A stretch of 33,966 nucleotides of DNA, taken from NCBI GenBank assembly GCA_002224055.1, contig AZLU01000330.1, forward strand, positions 1-33,966, written 5' to 3'. The DNA comes from Pezizomycotina sp. ARF18. Its lineage: Eukaryota; Ascomycota. The position numbers and the translations under genes were made by a program. The notes below the pieces were generated by a model that searched no databases, was not told the DNA's origin, and saw only the letters and a list, made by a program, of their open reading frames with translations. The stretch's first letter is position 1. Every line of letters starts with the position of its first letter. Below, in pieces: positions 1 to 14,973 of the stretch.

Positions 1-45
1 AAGATTATCTTTAGTAAATAAGAAAAGCGAAGTAAAGTAAGATTA

Positions 46-457
46 TTAGTGTTCGAGACCGGGTCATACTCCAATTAAAATAAATTTCTAATAATTTATT
101 TTATATGTATTTGCTAGGTGAGCGAAATTGTTTCAAACTATACAATAAGCCTCAGGGGTAGCGGTACATTTATAGTTACGGAACACCAATTTTTGCTCAG
201 CGAACCTCACTAAAATAAAGGTCTTTTTTTAAACCACACATGTACCTCCAACCAGGGCCTTTAGCGTATTTTTTCTAGGGCGTTGAGTTCAAATATTTAA
301 TTTTTTTTTTGTTTTGTATAGTAAAGCGCTCGTTTTTTGCAAATTTTTGTGCTGTTTTTCGAGGTGTCGGGCGCCCTCTCACCTTGGTAAGTACTGGAAT
401 ACTGGATAAAAGCACCCATGCTAAATACCCTGCCTCCAACCCGACCTCGAACACTAA
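46..457. mobile_element. Short element bounded by inverted repeats (solo LTR or MITE)
   Basis: A 12-bp sequence at 46-57 (ttagtgttcgag) reappears exactly inverted at 446-457, and the match continues inward with 5 of the next 7 bases, giving about 17 of 19 matching end positions. The interior of about 400 bp has no open frame. Read from TG at 50 to CA at 453, the unit has the ends of a solo long terminal repeat of 404 bp. Read with the TA pairs just outside gtgttcgag, it resembles a Tc1/mariner-type miniature element. I see no clear longer target duplication, so the class is open. It lies in an AT-rich repeat-like border of the window. Confidence 0.5.
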
Positions 458-1643
458 AGATTATATATCCCTAGTAAAGATATAATAGATTCTAATTCTT
501 TATTGAGGTTATTACTAGTAATTACTCGGCTAGTTGAGGCCTTGAACGTCCTCACTCTAATAATAAGATTATTTAATTTAGTTATTATTATTTTAATCAG
601 TAATATCTAATTATTTAAGTTATAATTAGTATATATATATTAGCTTATTATTACTTATATAAATTTTTTTATTATATTTAATATAATAATGTAAAATATA
701 ACTTAAGCTAGAAAGTATATAATTTACGTAAATAATATATATTATATATATATACTATATGATATAGTTTATATTTTATATTATTATTTTTTAAAGAGGA
801 ATATAGAGTCTATAGTCTCTATATAAATAACATATATATTATAGGTATTGTTGCATCCATTTCCCTTGGCACTCTGCCTCTTGGCACCTTAGCCACACTA
901 TAAATGGTGTTCTTCCACTGCAGGCCTTCTTTCTAGCGAGCCAGCACTTCTTCTTCTACTTAGCTTATCAATCAAAATAGATTCACTAAGTCTCTCTCTT
1001 CTTTCTTTCTGCGGCATTTCCATCCGCATCCCCATCACTAGCATAGCATTCACATGCAGTGATAGCAGGTATATAGTTTGTACACCTAAGTACTAAACTA
1101 AAAAAAAAAATTTTTTATATTAAATAATTTATTAGTTAACTTTTAAATACTGTCTAAAATTAAGTATTAATATAGCTTAGATATTAGTTGGGTAATTAGC
1201 TATATTTACCCTTTGGGCTGCATGCTTACGGTGTATTTCGGCTTTATTTTCGTTCAAGCTTTTCATGATGTTATTTTGAGCTTTGTAATCGACAGCCTCT
1301 TTTAGCTAGAGCTTTTATTAAACTTCTTGCAACTGCAGACCTAGCTGCCGGAGCCCCTAGTATATATACTTTGCGGATAAATTCTCTTCCAGTATAGTTT
1401 CATGATGTCCTCAACTTTTTACTCCGTGGTTATATCAAAGGCTAACAGAGCCAGTCCCATAAGCACTATCATCTTCCTACAGACGCAGTCTTATCAATTA
1501 TGCAGCCTATTAACGCTTCATCGTAAGTCTTTATTCCTCCCGTCCAGGTATACTAATTACTTCTGACTGTCAACTAGAGCGGTCTCAAAGCTATAAATGA
1601 TGATAATGCAAGCTACATATTGATTTTGTCTCTTCCCTTGCGA
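458..1643. other. AT-rich, gene-poor stretch, probably decayed repeat
   Basis: Positions 540-850 are almost pure A and T, with many TA steps, and no frame is open for any length. From 841 to 1640 composition becomes mixed and some short stretches look like worn coding sequence, but I cannot assign them to a family. The TA-rich composition would fit repeat-induced point mutation of an old transposon; that is inference from base composition only. Confidence 0.5.
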
Positions 1644-2568
1644 ATGTGTGCCCACGCCGTGTTCTCTTTCCTATGTAGACTATTGGCACTTCGAAATGAC
1701 CGGCTGAAGCACATCCTCAGGCGCTGTGGGTTCACTGTTTCTGGAACAAGAAGGAGATGGTAGAGAGGATACTAGAGGTCTGCTCACTACCTTCCACAAC
1801 TTTCGCACCCTCGACGATCCGGAGAACAAAGGCATCGCACAAACGTCGAATTCTCAGCATCGATTTAGGTATCAAGAATATTTCCATTTGTCACTCACCG
1901 TCCCTTATCGCCCATTCTCGCCGTCTCAACGACTCTCTGCACCTGATATTCTCGCCTGGGAAAGGTTTTTCGGTGATTGAGCGCTACATGAGCGAAACGA
2001 GCTGCCTCGAGGACAAGAGGAAGAAAGCCAGTCGACCTGCTTTCGTTCGGATAATTTCTCAGAGGTTGCAGTTCGACTTGCGCAGGATTCTCCTATCCCA
2101 GTACTCACCTGATGTGATCCTGCTGGAAACCCAGCGCGCAAGAACGTCAGGTGTTCAGCTGTTCAAGAATGGACTCTTCGTGTCAACATGCTAGAGCAAA
2201 TGCTTCACGCTGTCTTTCAGGCTGCTATGCTTAAAAAGGGAATGGCAAGGCAATATATTCAGCATGAGCCCAAGCAGGTGGCATCGTATTGGTTGGAAGA
2301 AGGCTCAGCATCGAGGAAAGCCAGTTCGAAAGCGTTCAAGACGTCAGTTGTCCGGAGATGGTTATCCAATGGCGGTGATATATCAAGAAGCCCGGTCAGG
2401 TTAGACAAATCACTGTTGGAATTAGCAACGAATTTTACAAAACGGAGAGGCAACTCGGGAAAGCTCGATGACCTCGCAGATTCCATACTTCAAGGCGTCA
2501 CATTTGTGAAATGGGAGCACAATAGAGCTCGTCTCAGAGATGGTGACCTCGAACTTGACGGTGATTGA
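1644..2568 (+). CDS. CCE1: Mitochondrial Holliday junction resolvase, Cce1/Ydc2 family
   Basis: This enzyme cleaves four-way DNA junctions in mitochondria and supports mtDNA segregation; it has the RNase H-like fold. The ATG at 1644 opens a frame whose start (RLKHILRRCGFTVSGT) looks like the SAP-type DNA-binding segment at the head of fungal family members. The acidic active-site motifs follow in order: SIDLGIKN (about 1857), LLETQR (about 2120) and KLDDLADSILQG near the C-terminus. A conserved block EWTLRVNMLEQMLHAVF lies at about 2170-2220. The frame breaks at about 1748, between 1890 and 1930, at about 1968 and at about 2150. Each break is explained by one missing base; at 2150 ggtg probably stands for ggtgg. 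Length, about 300 residues, is normal. The family is clear; symbol follows yeast usage (ydc2 in fission yeast). Confidence 0.87.
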
Positions 2569-3350
2569 GACTATCTACACTACAAATCACCAACCTCCTT
2601 TCCTGTTGCAACCAGCGAGCTGAGGCCCTTGTTATACGAACCAAGCAGGCAGTGACCGCTTATTGAATGCCAGTTAAGATTTAACCTGTATCCGCGATAG
2701 TATTTGTAAATCTAGAACATCATTAGGCTGGTGTGTAAACCTTGAAACCCGAAAAATAATTCCCGGCTATAGCAACCAACTCAAGAAGCGAAAGGCAAAT
2801 CTGCACAATCTCTGGAAGCACTTGAGAATAATACCTATATAAAACTTGATGTCATATGAACCGAATGCTTTGGAGGGTAATTGATGAAAATTACCTCTAA
2901 GGATCTTAGTCAAAGAAAAATCTCAAACGCTCGCAATTCATTTTTTTTTGTAACAGACCGATTCTCTATCTAAGTATTAATGTAGGCTATTGGAAGAAAA
3001 GATAAAAAAGAGGAAAAGGAAAGGAAAAAGAAAAACTTTTGCGTCGTTACTTCTAGATAAGCAGGGGAAGAACCAAGAAAAGGATAAAAGAGATTCCGAC
3101 GGCGAGATGATAAGTGAGTCGTAAGGAATTGGAAGTACATTAAGGAATGGTAATCTATCGTATGATTTCTTTTTCTCGTCGTCGGATTCTCGAAAGGATT
3201 AAAACAAGTATCGCAGAAAGACTCAAAGAAGAAAACTCCAAGTATATCTATGAATCCTACCGTCTAGTTTATGGCCATTTGTTTCTCACATGTTCAAATT
3301 TATGCTTGTGGTGTAATAGATGAGGGTTTAGAGCAATGGTCACCTGGAGA
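2569..3350. other. Convergent 3' intergenic region, no gene seen
   Basis: This stretch lies between the stop of the resolvase gene and the stop of DBP2 on the other strand. It is A-rich, with runs such as the tract near 2941, and presumably holds both 3' untranslated regions. I see no frame with coding character. Confidence 0.5.
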
Positions 3351-6538
<3,188 letters not shown>

Positions 6539-7312
6539 TGTCATTAGAAATATATTAGATGGTGTGTTTGTTGATACAATAGAAGATGTAATCGAGAAGA
6601 GAGAGGGCCAAAAAAAAAAAAGTATTGGCTAAAACGATAGACTACTCAAGTATTTCCTTATAAGAAAATATTCTATACTCTTCCTTTCGTTACGATAGAC
6701 GGTGAAGGACGAAGGGAAGAAGAGGAAGGGGAATGAAGTTAAAGGAAAAGATAAGGGAAGCGATGAATGAAAAGACTTAAAAGTTCAAGAGGAAGAAGAA
6801 AGAAAAAATTAAAAGGAAGAAAAAAATTTTTTTTAGATGAGCAAACTTGAATTGAAAAAAATTGACCGAGAGGAATAAATTACAAAGGAGAAAAGAAAGG
6901 AAAAAAGCAATTAGTCACTATTTGCACTTAAAAAAAAAAAAAAAAAAAAAAGCAAAGGGGATTAGGGGGGCAAAAAAAAAAAACGCTCTTTAGTTTTATT
7001 GGCGCGTGTCTTTGCTGAAACAATGAAATAGTGTTAGAAAGGAAAGAGAAGAGAATAGAAAAAAGACAGGAAAAAAGATAGCAAAGGACGAGAACATGTA
7101 TCAAACAAACAAAAGAGACATTTTAAACGTTTTCTGTTTTTTGTGTCTTGTTTACATGGTGATCCTAGGGCACTTGTTGTATGTAAGCTTTAGAAGTAGT
7201 TCTAGTATCTACTTAAGTAGTTAAATGAAATTGGCAGGGTATATTTGCTAGTGATATGGTATAAAGCTAAAAATACATCAAGGAACCATCCAGGACAGTA
7301 GCCGTAGACAGT

Positions 7313-7350
<38 letters not shown>

Positions 7351-8038
7351 AAAAGAGGCCGGTTACCGAAACAGGTCTACTTAAAACGGTTTCGACCTAC
7401 TTATAATCATGGCCATTAATTGCATCCGTCAAAATATATCGTAACTGAAAAAAAAAGCAGAATATAAACACGAGGAGCTACGGGATACAGGGAGAGATAA
7501 GCATGTGAAAGCATATGGAAGCACAAAAAGGACGCTTAGGGACAATGTTAAGTGCTCGATGGGCTTCAAAGCAGCAAAAAGCATATTAATTCCCCGCAGA
7601 GGGAGATAACAGAGAGTATATATATGTGTGTGTTTTATACAGGCTAGAAAGGTTTTACATAAAGAAACATGGGAATAAGGATGTTATTGTTGGAGAGAGA
7701 AAAAGAAAGAAAATTATCCAGGAACCCACTTCCGCCCTGTTGGAGATGCCACTACTGCAGGAGCACTGCAACTGGATGAGACAATGGGTATGGAGTAATG
7801 GGAGATCGAGTGGTAGGGGTGGGTGTCTACACATATCGTCGATCAAATGGTCGAACAAAAAAGCATGAGTCGTTGAAAATGTCCAAACACAACACATTCG
7901 AGCTAAAGAAAAAATTTAAAACAAATGGAAGTAATCCCATGTTGCGGAAGTGATTGATGTGCGAGAGATATGCGATGCTGGAAAAGAGTAATATAAAGGG
8001 AAACCTCCCCCCGATCTTCCTCCTTCTGTTAGGATGAT
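6539..8038. other. A-rich spacer upstream of DBP2, no gene seen
   Basis: This holds the DBP2 promoter and 5' leader on its left and probably the 3' untranslated region of the next gene on its right. It is dominated by A and purine-rich tracts, including 22 A at 6930-6951 and 29 A at 7317-7345. Short frames such as those near 7650-7890 show no family resemblance. Confidence 0.5.
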
Positions 8039-8850
8039 CTAAAAATTCGACGACTGGTTGACATTGGCAGGCTTCTGGAAATGATCGACAGAATGTATCG
8101 TAGGCTTTGATTCAGACGCAGACTGATGGGTGGACCTCATGGAATCGCTTCGATTTAGCGGACTCTTGCCGCGTCTGCCCCATATCCTCCAGGCCATTCC
8201 CGCTATTACCGGCGAGGGTGAGGAAGCCTCCGACGCCCACAACTACACCGATAATAATACGCTTCTGAGCGCTAGTGACGTGCGCATTTCACTCCCGCCG
8301 CCGCCGCCGCCCCGGTGGACAAGCCTGCAGAGGCACAGGACGGCCGACGAGCCGACGGAGACGAACGTGCCGGTAGACAGCTGCCCGGCACTGTCCGTAA
8401 CAATCTTGTAAATGTCTTCCGTGGGGCTTCTCCTGTTCACGGTGGTCACTCGAGGCCCCGGAACGGAAGTGACGGGGTTATCGTTCGTTGTTGTAGACGA
8501 GCTTGAAGTCGGTGATTGAGGTCTTGCTTGAAGACGTTCGTCGGCGGGTCTTGCGACGATGTTTGGCGGCGGTGGTGGGGCTGGTGGGAGTAGCAGGGTG
8601 GACTCTTGCCGCCATTATCGTCAGAAGTGGTCGGCGACGGGAAGATAAGTCGCTAGTCGTTGTGAGGAGGAAGGCGGTTACCGGACTCTGAACCGCTTGC
8701 CGCTGTCTCCACCCCCTGTATATCGCGGAGACCACGGAAGATATCAAGTTGCCTAGCTCTCGAGCCTCGAGCTCTCCGGTATCACGCCGTACATCTGCCC
8801 CGACGACCAGGCACGGCAAAGGAGGACAGAAAAAGACCAAGGTTCTTCAT
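8039..8850 (-). CDS. Secreted Ser/Thr-rich single-pass membrane protein, Mid2/SKG6-like architecture
   Basis: The ATG at 8850 opens a signal peptide (MKNLGLFLSS, then PCLVVGADVRRD after a frame change near 8815). A low-complexity ectodomain rich in Ser, Thr and Pro follows, including SSSSTTTNDNPVTSVPGP near 8480. The transmembrane segment starts SAQKRIIIGVVVGVGGF (about 8215-8270) and ends GMAWRIWGRRGKS. A basic cytoplasmic tail of about 40 residues ends QSSNF at 8039. This layout is common to ascomycete cell-surface proteins of the Mid2/SKG6/WSC type, some of which sense wall stress. No WSC cysteine domain is visible, so a sensor role is not established. Frame breaks lie near 8815, 8310, 8285 and 8205. 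Confidence 0.65.
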
Positions 8851-9543
8851 GGGTGTTGATTAGATCCCTTTTAGCTTTTCATGAGAAGGTTTCGGTGAAA
8901 AGCTTACAGCCTAAGTTAAAGAGATGACGCTGACACTATTTAAGTTAGAGGGGGAAAGCAATACAGTTCAAAAGGGGTAAGATATATTGTATAGAATGAG
9001 AAGATAACCGCAGGGGGAAGATATCGGACAAAGGAAGTCGCTGGAGAGAGTCAACTTCGAAAGATAATAAAAGAGGAACTTGACTATTGGAATGTAAATA
9101 TCATCAACGAAGGAAACAAACGGAAAATGAACGAGGGTTTGATGAAGTAAGGAAGAAGAAAAAAAAAAAAAAAAAAAGAAGTGAAAAGATAGAGGGACAC
9201 AATTTCGCTCAAAAGGGTTCAAAGGCCGGCGTAATTATGTATAATAATAGTAGCACATGGTAATATAATTTCTTTTTATTATCATCGGGGGGCAGTTATT
9301 ATTAGTCAGCCATCTGTATTCTGAAACCCCTGACATAGGAGGAGTCAATTGGGCAGATTCCATCTCTTAGAAAAAAAAAAAAAGTGATTCGATTATTGGA
9401 AAATATATCTATAAAAACATATACTTAAACCTGATTGCTCCTTGAAACACGCCGTGCATTACATTACAACAACCCCAAACGCCGAATCGCAGGCGCGCGG
9501 GAATTGAGGACAGGAGACAGAAAAGCAACTGATAAGATAAATT
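8851..9543. other. Divergent intergenic region, no gene seen
   Basis: This lies between the start of the membrane protein on the minus strand and the GC-rich island to the right. It contains A-rich tracts near 9158 and 9369 and no convincing frame. It probably holds promoters for both neighbours. Confidence 0.4.
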
Positions 9544-10560
9544 ATGGGTATTCCCGTATGGAGGGAATGTCCCGCAGACTCGAAACCTAGCCACTCGGCA
9601 TTCTCATCGCTACGATCGCCGATACGGGCGGCCCAACATCACCAGGTTTCGCGAGAACCGGCGGGTTTTGATTCCGTCGCTAGGTTGTCCAGGCTGCGAT
9701 CCGTGCCGCTGGACCTCGTCCACGGCGGAGAGACGCCCAAAGCGAACAGGTGTTGCTGGCACGACTCGTAAACGAGATCTTCGAAGTGAATCCGACCGAC
9801 TCGCGAACGCCACCCGAGTTTCGCGATTCCGACGCTACGAACGACGACGACGGCGAAGACCTGGAGGAGTCCGAAATTTCGATCGAGAGCATTTCCTCCC
9901 TTACAGGAGGGAGAGGTCATCGGAACCCTTCTCGTCCGCAGCAAATCAGGATGCACCATCTGCCTCTTCGTTACTATCGCGTCGAATCGAAGGCGCGGTT
10001 TAGCTGAAGACTTTCAGCGTTTTTCATCAATCCCTCCCATTTCCGACGGCTACCATCCTCCTTCCTCCTCGACCAACAGAGCGACAGCCAATGTGCCCCG
10101 CGTGCTGCCAGGGTTTTTGTTCGATAGCGGGCGTGGAAATGACGACCGCCCGCCGAGTGCGAGTAGGCAGGCAAGCCTTAGGCGCACTTGCAGAGCCTCC
10201 GCGAACAGCAGCGACGAACGACCGCCAATGATGGAGACATCGATAATGCGTTCCCTCGTGTGTCGTTGGATAGACGGGCTAGGCGACCACCCAACTTTTC
10301 TACCGTAAATAACAACAGGCCTGACGCACTTATCCCGCATACCATCGCTTCCGTTGTTTCTGCCAACATGCATGCAGACAGGGTTCTCCGAGGCGAGAGG
10401 AGGCTAGGGTAAGAGAGCTTGTGAATGGTGGCGGCTCGCGCGATCGAACGTCCCTGAACCGAGGTGGAAGCACGCGTCTCATATCGACGATTGGCATCGG
10501 CTCGCTTGGAAGTCGATAGATACGATAGATACAGTAACCGAGACCGATCCGTTAGATTCG
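9544..10560 (+). CDS. Unidentified protein in a GC-rich island, probably frame-broken
   Basis: I do not recognise this gene. The stretch is clearly richer in G and C than its flanks and codon-like in texture. Plus-strand pieces look like a mostly disordered protein. One is basic and Arg-rich (RYDRRYGRPNITRFRENRR, about 9620-9665). A second holds LLARLVNEIFEVNPTDSR then an acidic run NDDDGEDLEESEISIES (about 9750-9895). Ser/Arg segments such as SASRQASLRRT follow (about 10155-10190), then VSLDRRARRPPNFSTVNNN (about 10260-10315). The pieces lie in different frames, as elsewhere in the window. Start, end and introns are undetermined, and the minus strand is not excluded. Confidence 0.35.
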
Positions 10561-11092
10561 GATAAGGCTTCTTGACAAATCAAACCAATATTTCAGTTTT
10601 ATCGTATTTGATCCTAGAAACATGCGTATACAAATTTTACAAACACTTTCCCTGGTACCTGTTTTGGAGCAATTTCGGAAGCTTTTTATTTGGCCGCAGA
10701 ATGTGGCCAAAAAAATAAATATAAAGGAATGTAAAAAACAAAAAGAAGAGAAAAGAAAAGGTTTGTCTATTTCCGCTGCTCGTCTCTAAAACATTTCATC
10801 GATGTATATAGCCTTTTTTCTTTCTTTTTTACCTTTCCGATAGCATAGGTTTTGACGGCTTTTAGGCTATTGTTCAAGAGAAAGCGAAGGACATTATCCG
10901 ACTTCATTGAAATCATTGTGCTACAAAAAGCAACGTCCCGAGGCGGCTTTTCCTTTTCAATCAATATTGCAAGATGAAAAAGAAGAGATGTATTAAATCA
11001 ATATCCCGGGAATCACGATGAAGTGACATTGTCTAATTACTAGTAGATCGGAGATGACAACAATAAATTAAACGTCTTAAACCTTATAGTGG
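10561..11092. other. 3' intergenic region, no gene seen
   Basis: AT-rich sequence between the GC-rich island and the stop codon of the PPR gene on the opposite strand. No coding signal is seen; the short frame near 10767-10964 has no family resemblance. Confidence 0.45.
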
Positions 11093-13415
11093 TTAGCTCT
11101 TCATATACCAAGTCATTGACTGATCGTACGCGCTATTCATCTTGACCGCTGCCGACTGGGCTAAATCGTCATCTGCCCCCAAGCCTAATTTTTCCTTCTC
11201 GTCACGGAACGCCCGTAGTAGATCATTTTATCGGCGGCCATATCAACCGTTGCGTGTGTTATTGAGTTCCATTTCCATCCTTCCTTCAGCATTCGTGCCA
11301 GCACGCGTCCGGCTTCCGCATTATTACCGGCTCTGACGTACGCTAAACAGCAGAGCATTGTACGAGTGATCGTCAGGTCGCAGGCCATGTCCTACGATTA
11401 GATTCCAGACCTTCTCAGCACCGCTAACGTCTGCATGTCGAGCGTAGGACCTCATCAGAGGGTTCCAAGTGATAATTGTAGGTTAGGGAGTGAAGCAGAC
11501 ACGAGCATATTTTGGACGACAGATACCGCGCGGGGTAGGTCGTATCGACTAAGCCCAAGGTTTGCAACAATTATGCTGAAGATGTGCTCCGATGGGGTTT
11601 CAAATTGTGGCCCTGCAGAAGGGTCTGCCAGGTTTGCGCAAGTACTGCTGGTATACTATCCACGCCCAATGGTTGTACCGCTCGTACGGCTCCCGTTGCA
11701 TAAAGAATGCCCGCAGCATTATTGAAACCGTAGCGGTAGATGGGACAAGCAAAGAAGATGCCTGGGGGGCCACAAATGGTGCATACTTGTCATCTGGAGG
11801 TGCAGTCGATCGAGCGGTTCGGTCGAGAAGAATTCTTTGTAACGTTGCAATATCTGTGCATACGACTTTCGTACCAGCCTGGACTCTGCATGCAGCACGG
11901 CATTCACAAAGAATACATCTTTTTCCGGCTGAAGTCCTGCATCAACGGCTGCAAGATGTATTCTCTCCATCCTATTGAGGTCGTTTACTTGGTGGTACAT
12001 GTTGAATAGCGCTGTGTAGGCATGTATCGTGGGTGGACGCCCTGTGACTGCTTCCGCATCGCGAAATAACGCTTCTGCGTCGTTCACGTCGCCCGCCTTC
12101 GCTGCGCTAAATAGGAAAGCGTTGTGTATTTGATGATCCACTTCGTTATTGTAAGAGAACAGAATTTTCAGCAAGTCCGAAGTGTGTATGGAACTCCGGA
12201 TCTGTACAATTGCACGAAGAGCTCACGGAAGGCCCAGAGCCTCGCCGGGCTTTTGTACGTATCACCAAGGCGCCATGGAGGCCACAGATTCCTGAATGTA
12301 GCGAATGCCTTCCGTGAAAAAGGAATTCCGAGCAAAATGGAAAAGAAACATGAGGTGAGCTCCTTCGGCTAGAAACACTTCCTTGTTTCGTAACTCCCTG
12401 TACAACTCGAGGACTTTAGATGGTGCTGTCGTCTGCATTAATATTTTCAGTTGTTCTCTAATACCATAGAAAAGATCTTGCTTGATCATCACGATGGCGA
12501 GGTTGGCCAGTTTATTAGCGCGGTTCCATATGCGCGCAAATTTGTGGTCACCGTGCCTCCGGAGCCTGGACAGGTGAACTTCCTTCAGAAAAGCACTGAA
12601 GACAGCGTCGACCACTTCCGCTTGATACTGGCCACGGTTGTAGATGCTCCGCATCGGCGTGGCGACATAAGCTTCAAGAAATCGGAGAGCAAGCCGGGTA
12701 TTTCCTCTCTGAAAGAGAAAATACATCAGCTCTTTCAGGTGAAGCATGTTATCATTAACGGCCCACCGCTTCGAAATTTCTCCAATCCTCCGGCCTTCCG
12801 ATAAGAGATCTTTATAGAGAATGGTAACGTTCTTATAGTGTGATGGGCTCCGAAGCTCCATTCGTTCGAGTCCGGCGCCTGGCGCCCCCGACTGTCGCCG
12901 TAACCACAGAGACCAGAGGTCCCTCCAAAATCTTTTGTCTTCCAGGGATGCCGCTCGTTGTGACTGTCATTGTTGTATGAATTCTCCCAATTGTAAAGCG
13001 GGCTGCTTAATTGGCCTCCGTCCTGAAGGGTACGCTGGTTCGGCGGTGTCTCTTCCTCGTTGGGATACTGTGCATGTGAGTCTGCAGGCACCGAAGAATG
13101 CCGATCGGCGTTGTCCTGGTTGAATTTTGTGCCGCGCTCGCGAAGATTATAGCTATTATCACCACTCATCAAATGGCAAAAGAAGAGCGGGCCACCTTGT
13201 TTGGTCCATGGATTTGAGATCCGCCCTCCCCTCTGATGCAGCAGTACGTTGACAGTATCTAGGCTTATACGAGCAGGAATCCATTGTCGATACGAAGAAC
13301 CTGAAGAGGCTATCTTACGGATTGGATGAAAGCTATAGCCTATCGAGAGGAGCACCTTCGCATCAGGTTCTAAGCCCTTGAAAAGAGATGGAGACAAACA
13401 TGAGGCAAAATGCAA
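11093..13415 (-). CDS. Mitochondrial pentatricopeptide repeat (PPR) protein
   Basis: PPR proteins bind organellar RNA and act in its processing, stability or translation. The N-terminal third (from 13415) is basic and Ser/Asn-rich, as for an import signal plus linker. A helical region follows (12861-12262, for example LLSEGRRIGEISKRWAVND). Typical PPR helix pairs come next: NAFLFSAAKAGDVNDAEALF, AYTALFNMYHQVNDLNRM (12120-11975) and WNPLMRSYARHADVSGAEKV, NALLLAYVRAGNNAEAGRVL (11470-11300). The C-terminus reads SAAVKMNSAYDQSMTWYMKS before the stop at 11093. Breaks lie near 12800, 12250, 11800, 11580, 11480 and 11390. About 770 residues, usual for fungal PPR factors. The specific RNA target cannot be told. 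An upstream first exon at 13732-13842 is possible. Confidence 0.8.
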
Positions 13416-13731
13416 AACGCATAAAAAAAGGCCGAGAGAGATGGAGAGAGAGAGCAGAGAAAGAAGAGAAGTGAAAAGGAAATTAAAGAATGATCAATAG
13501 AAATTCATTTACAAGAATGAAGGAAATTTGAATGAAATTTGAAAGTAGTGAGGATCAAAAGCTTTAATTGGTGAGAAGTTAAAAAGGAAAAGAAAAGAAA
13601 AAAAAAGGTAAAGAAAATTTTTTTTTTAGACACCTCTTTTTTACGGTTCAGGAAATAGTCCTTTCTGATTCGGTTTTTGGCTTTTCTGGTCAAATTTGAA
13701 ATTTTGATATATTTGAGAACGGCTAATCTTA

Positions 13732-13842
13732 CCTCATTTTACAATCGCTTCAGCTGGCAAAACGCAGGTCTAAGACGATACTGGGCAACCGACACTTCGA
13801 CCCGACGAAGCAAACCGACCTGACAGTGGACACCCCGAACAT
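13732..13842 (-). other. Possible upstream first exon of the PPR gene
   Basis: On the minus strand an ATG at 13842 opens MFGVSTVRSVCFVGSKCRL, a start with the look of a mitochondrial targeting peptide, and the segment ends at a good donor (gtaagatt). A CT-rich acceptor lies at about 13383 (cttttcaag before the codons for GLEPDAKVLL). One missing base near 13757 must be assumed. The simpler start at 13415 is equally possible. Confidence 0.35.
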
Positions 13843-14973
13843 GCCTCCGTGGCACCGTCTTATCTTGCGTCCGTCTGCCTTCACCAAATCAAGTGCAACG
13901 CGTGTGAGGAATGCCGTATTGTACTATTATCTCTTGGAGGGGGTTTTTCCCGGAAGGGATAATTATTATACGGATAAAGTGAAAAAAGTTGACCAAGTGA
14001 GCGTACGGGAATCTTCGTGGTATAGGAATTTATAGGACGGGATTCTAAGAACAAGGGATAATATGTAAGGGAAGAATCCCCAACGGGATTGTTGAAGCGT
14101 AAAGTTGTCCACACGGAAAATCTCCTTCCTCTCAATTTCCCGTGTGAGAACTGTAAAATTCACCACAATTTTGCCACACAAGAGGAGAAATACCCTAACG
14201 GGAAATAAAAATTTAAAGAAGCCAAGCGCTTGCGCATTTAAGTAGTTTATAAAATCAAAAAAGTTGTGTTGGCGCATATCTATCATTTCAACCAAAACCA
14301 TCTGACCTTTTTTCAAAAAGAAATTCATTTCTCAACAGATCGAAAAAAAAAGGCGGACCGTAAATCTAGGGTGGGGGGGGGGGGGTTATTTATTTATTTA
14401 TTTTTAAGAAAAAAGCCTTCGAGGCATTTACTGTTATTAACGTAAATACGCGATTTGAAGGCGTCTTTTTTTTTTTTTTCTTGCTACTCTCTTTTTCAAA
14501 AGTGACCACTTTGGAGAGGCGCAATTTAAAAAAAGAATATTAGTAAGAGGAAGGGATATTATTTTTATAATAGACTATTTTAATCTATACCAATTTCAAG
14601 GTAAACGGCTTGCGAATATTGTTTAGGAAGGAATCTTTTCCGAGAGTCCGATCGAAACTAATAGGAACGCTTACTTTCTTCCCAATAATAACAGTATATC
14701 AATACAACGGGTGATACAACGCTATAAACATCCACGCAGTTTATATATAACTTGTTGCAAAGCTTGCTTGTGCTCCAGATTCGCCACCAGCATTGAAATT
14801 ATTTTCTCCGTAGCATATGTTTGCGGCAATAGGTGACCGTGGGGTGATTCATTACTTCCCAGAGGGCCAAGACAAAAAAAAAGGAAGTGTATGGGCGCGA
14901 AACAAACTGTAGACAACAAGAAAAAAACCCACGCAAGGACGTATTCAGCGGTACCTCTCAGACCCCAGCATTT
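13843..14973. other. Intergenic region with homopolymers, no gene seen
   Basis: This is AT-rich and includes a G run near 14373-14386 followed by tttatttatttattta, and a T run near 14466. The frames at 13881-14328 are AT-biased and resemble nothing I know. It presumably carries the PPR promoter and the 3' region of the peptidase-like gene. Confidence 0.45.
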
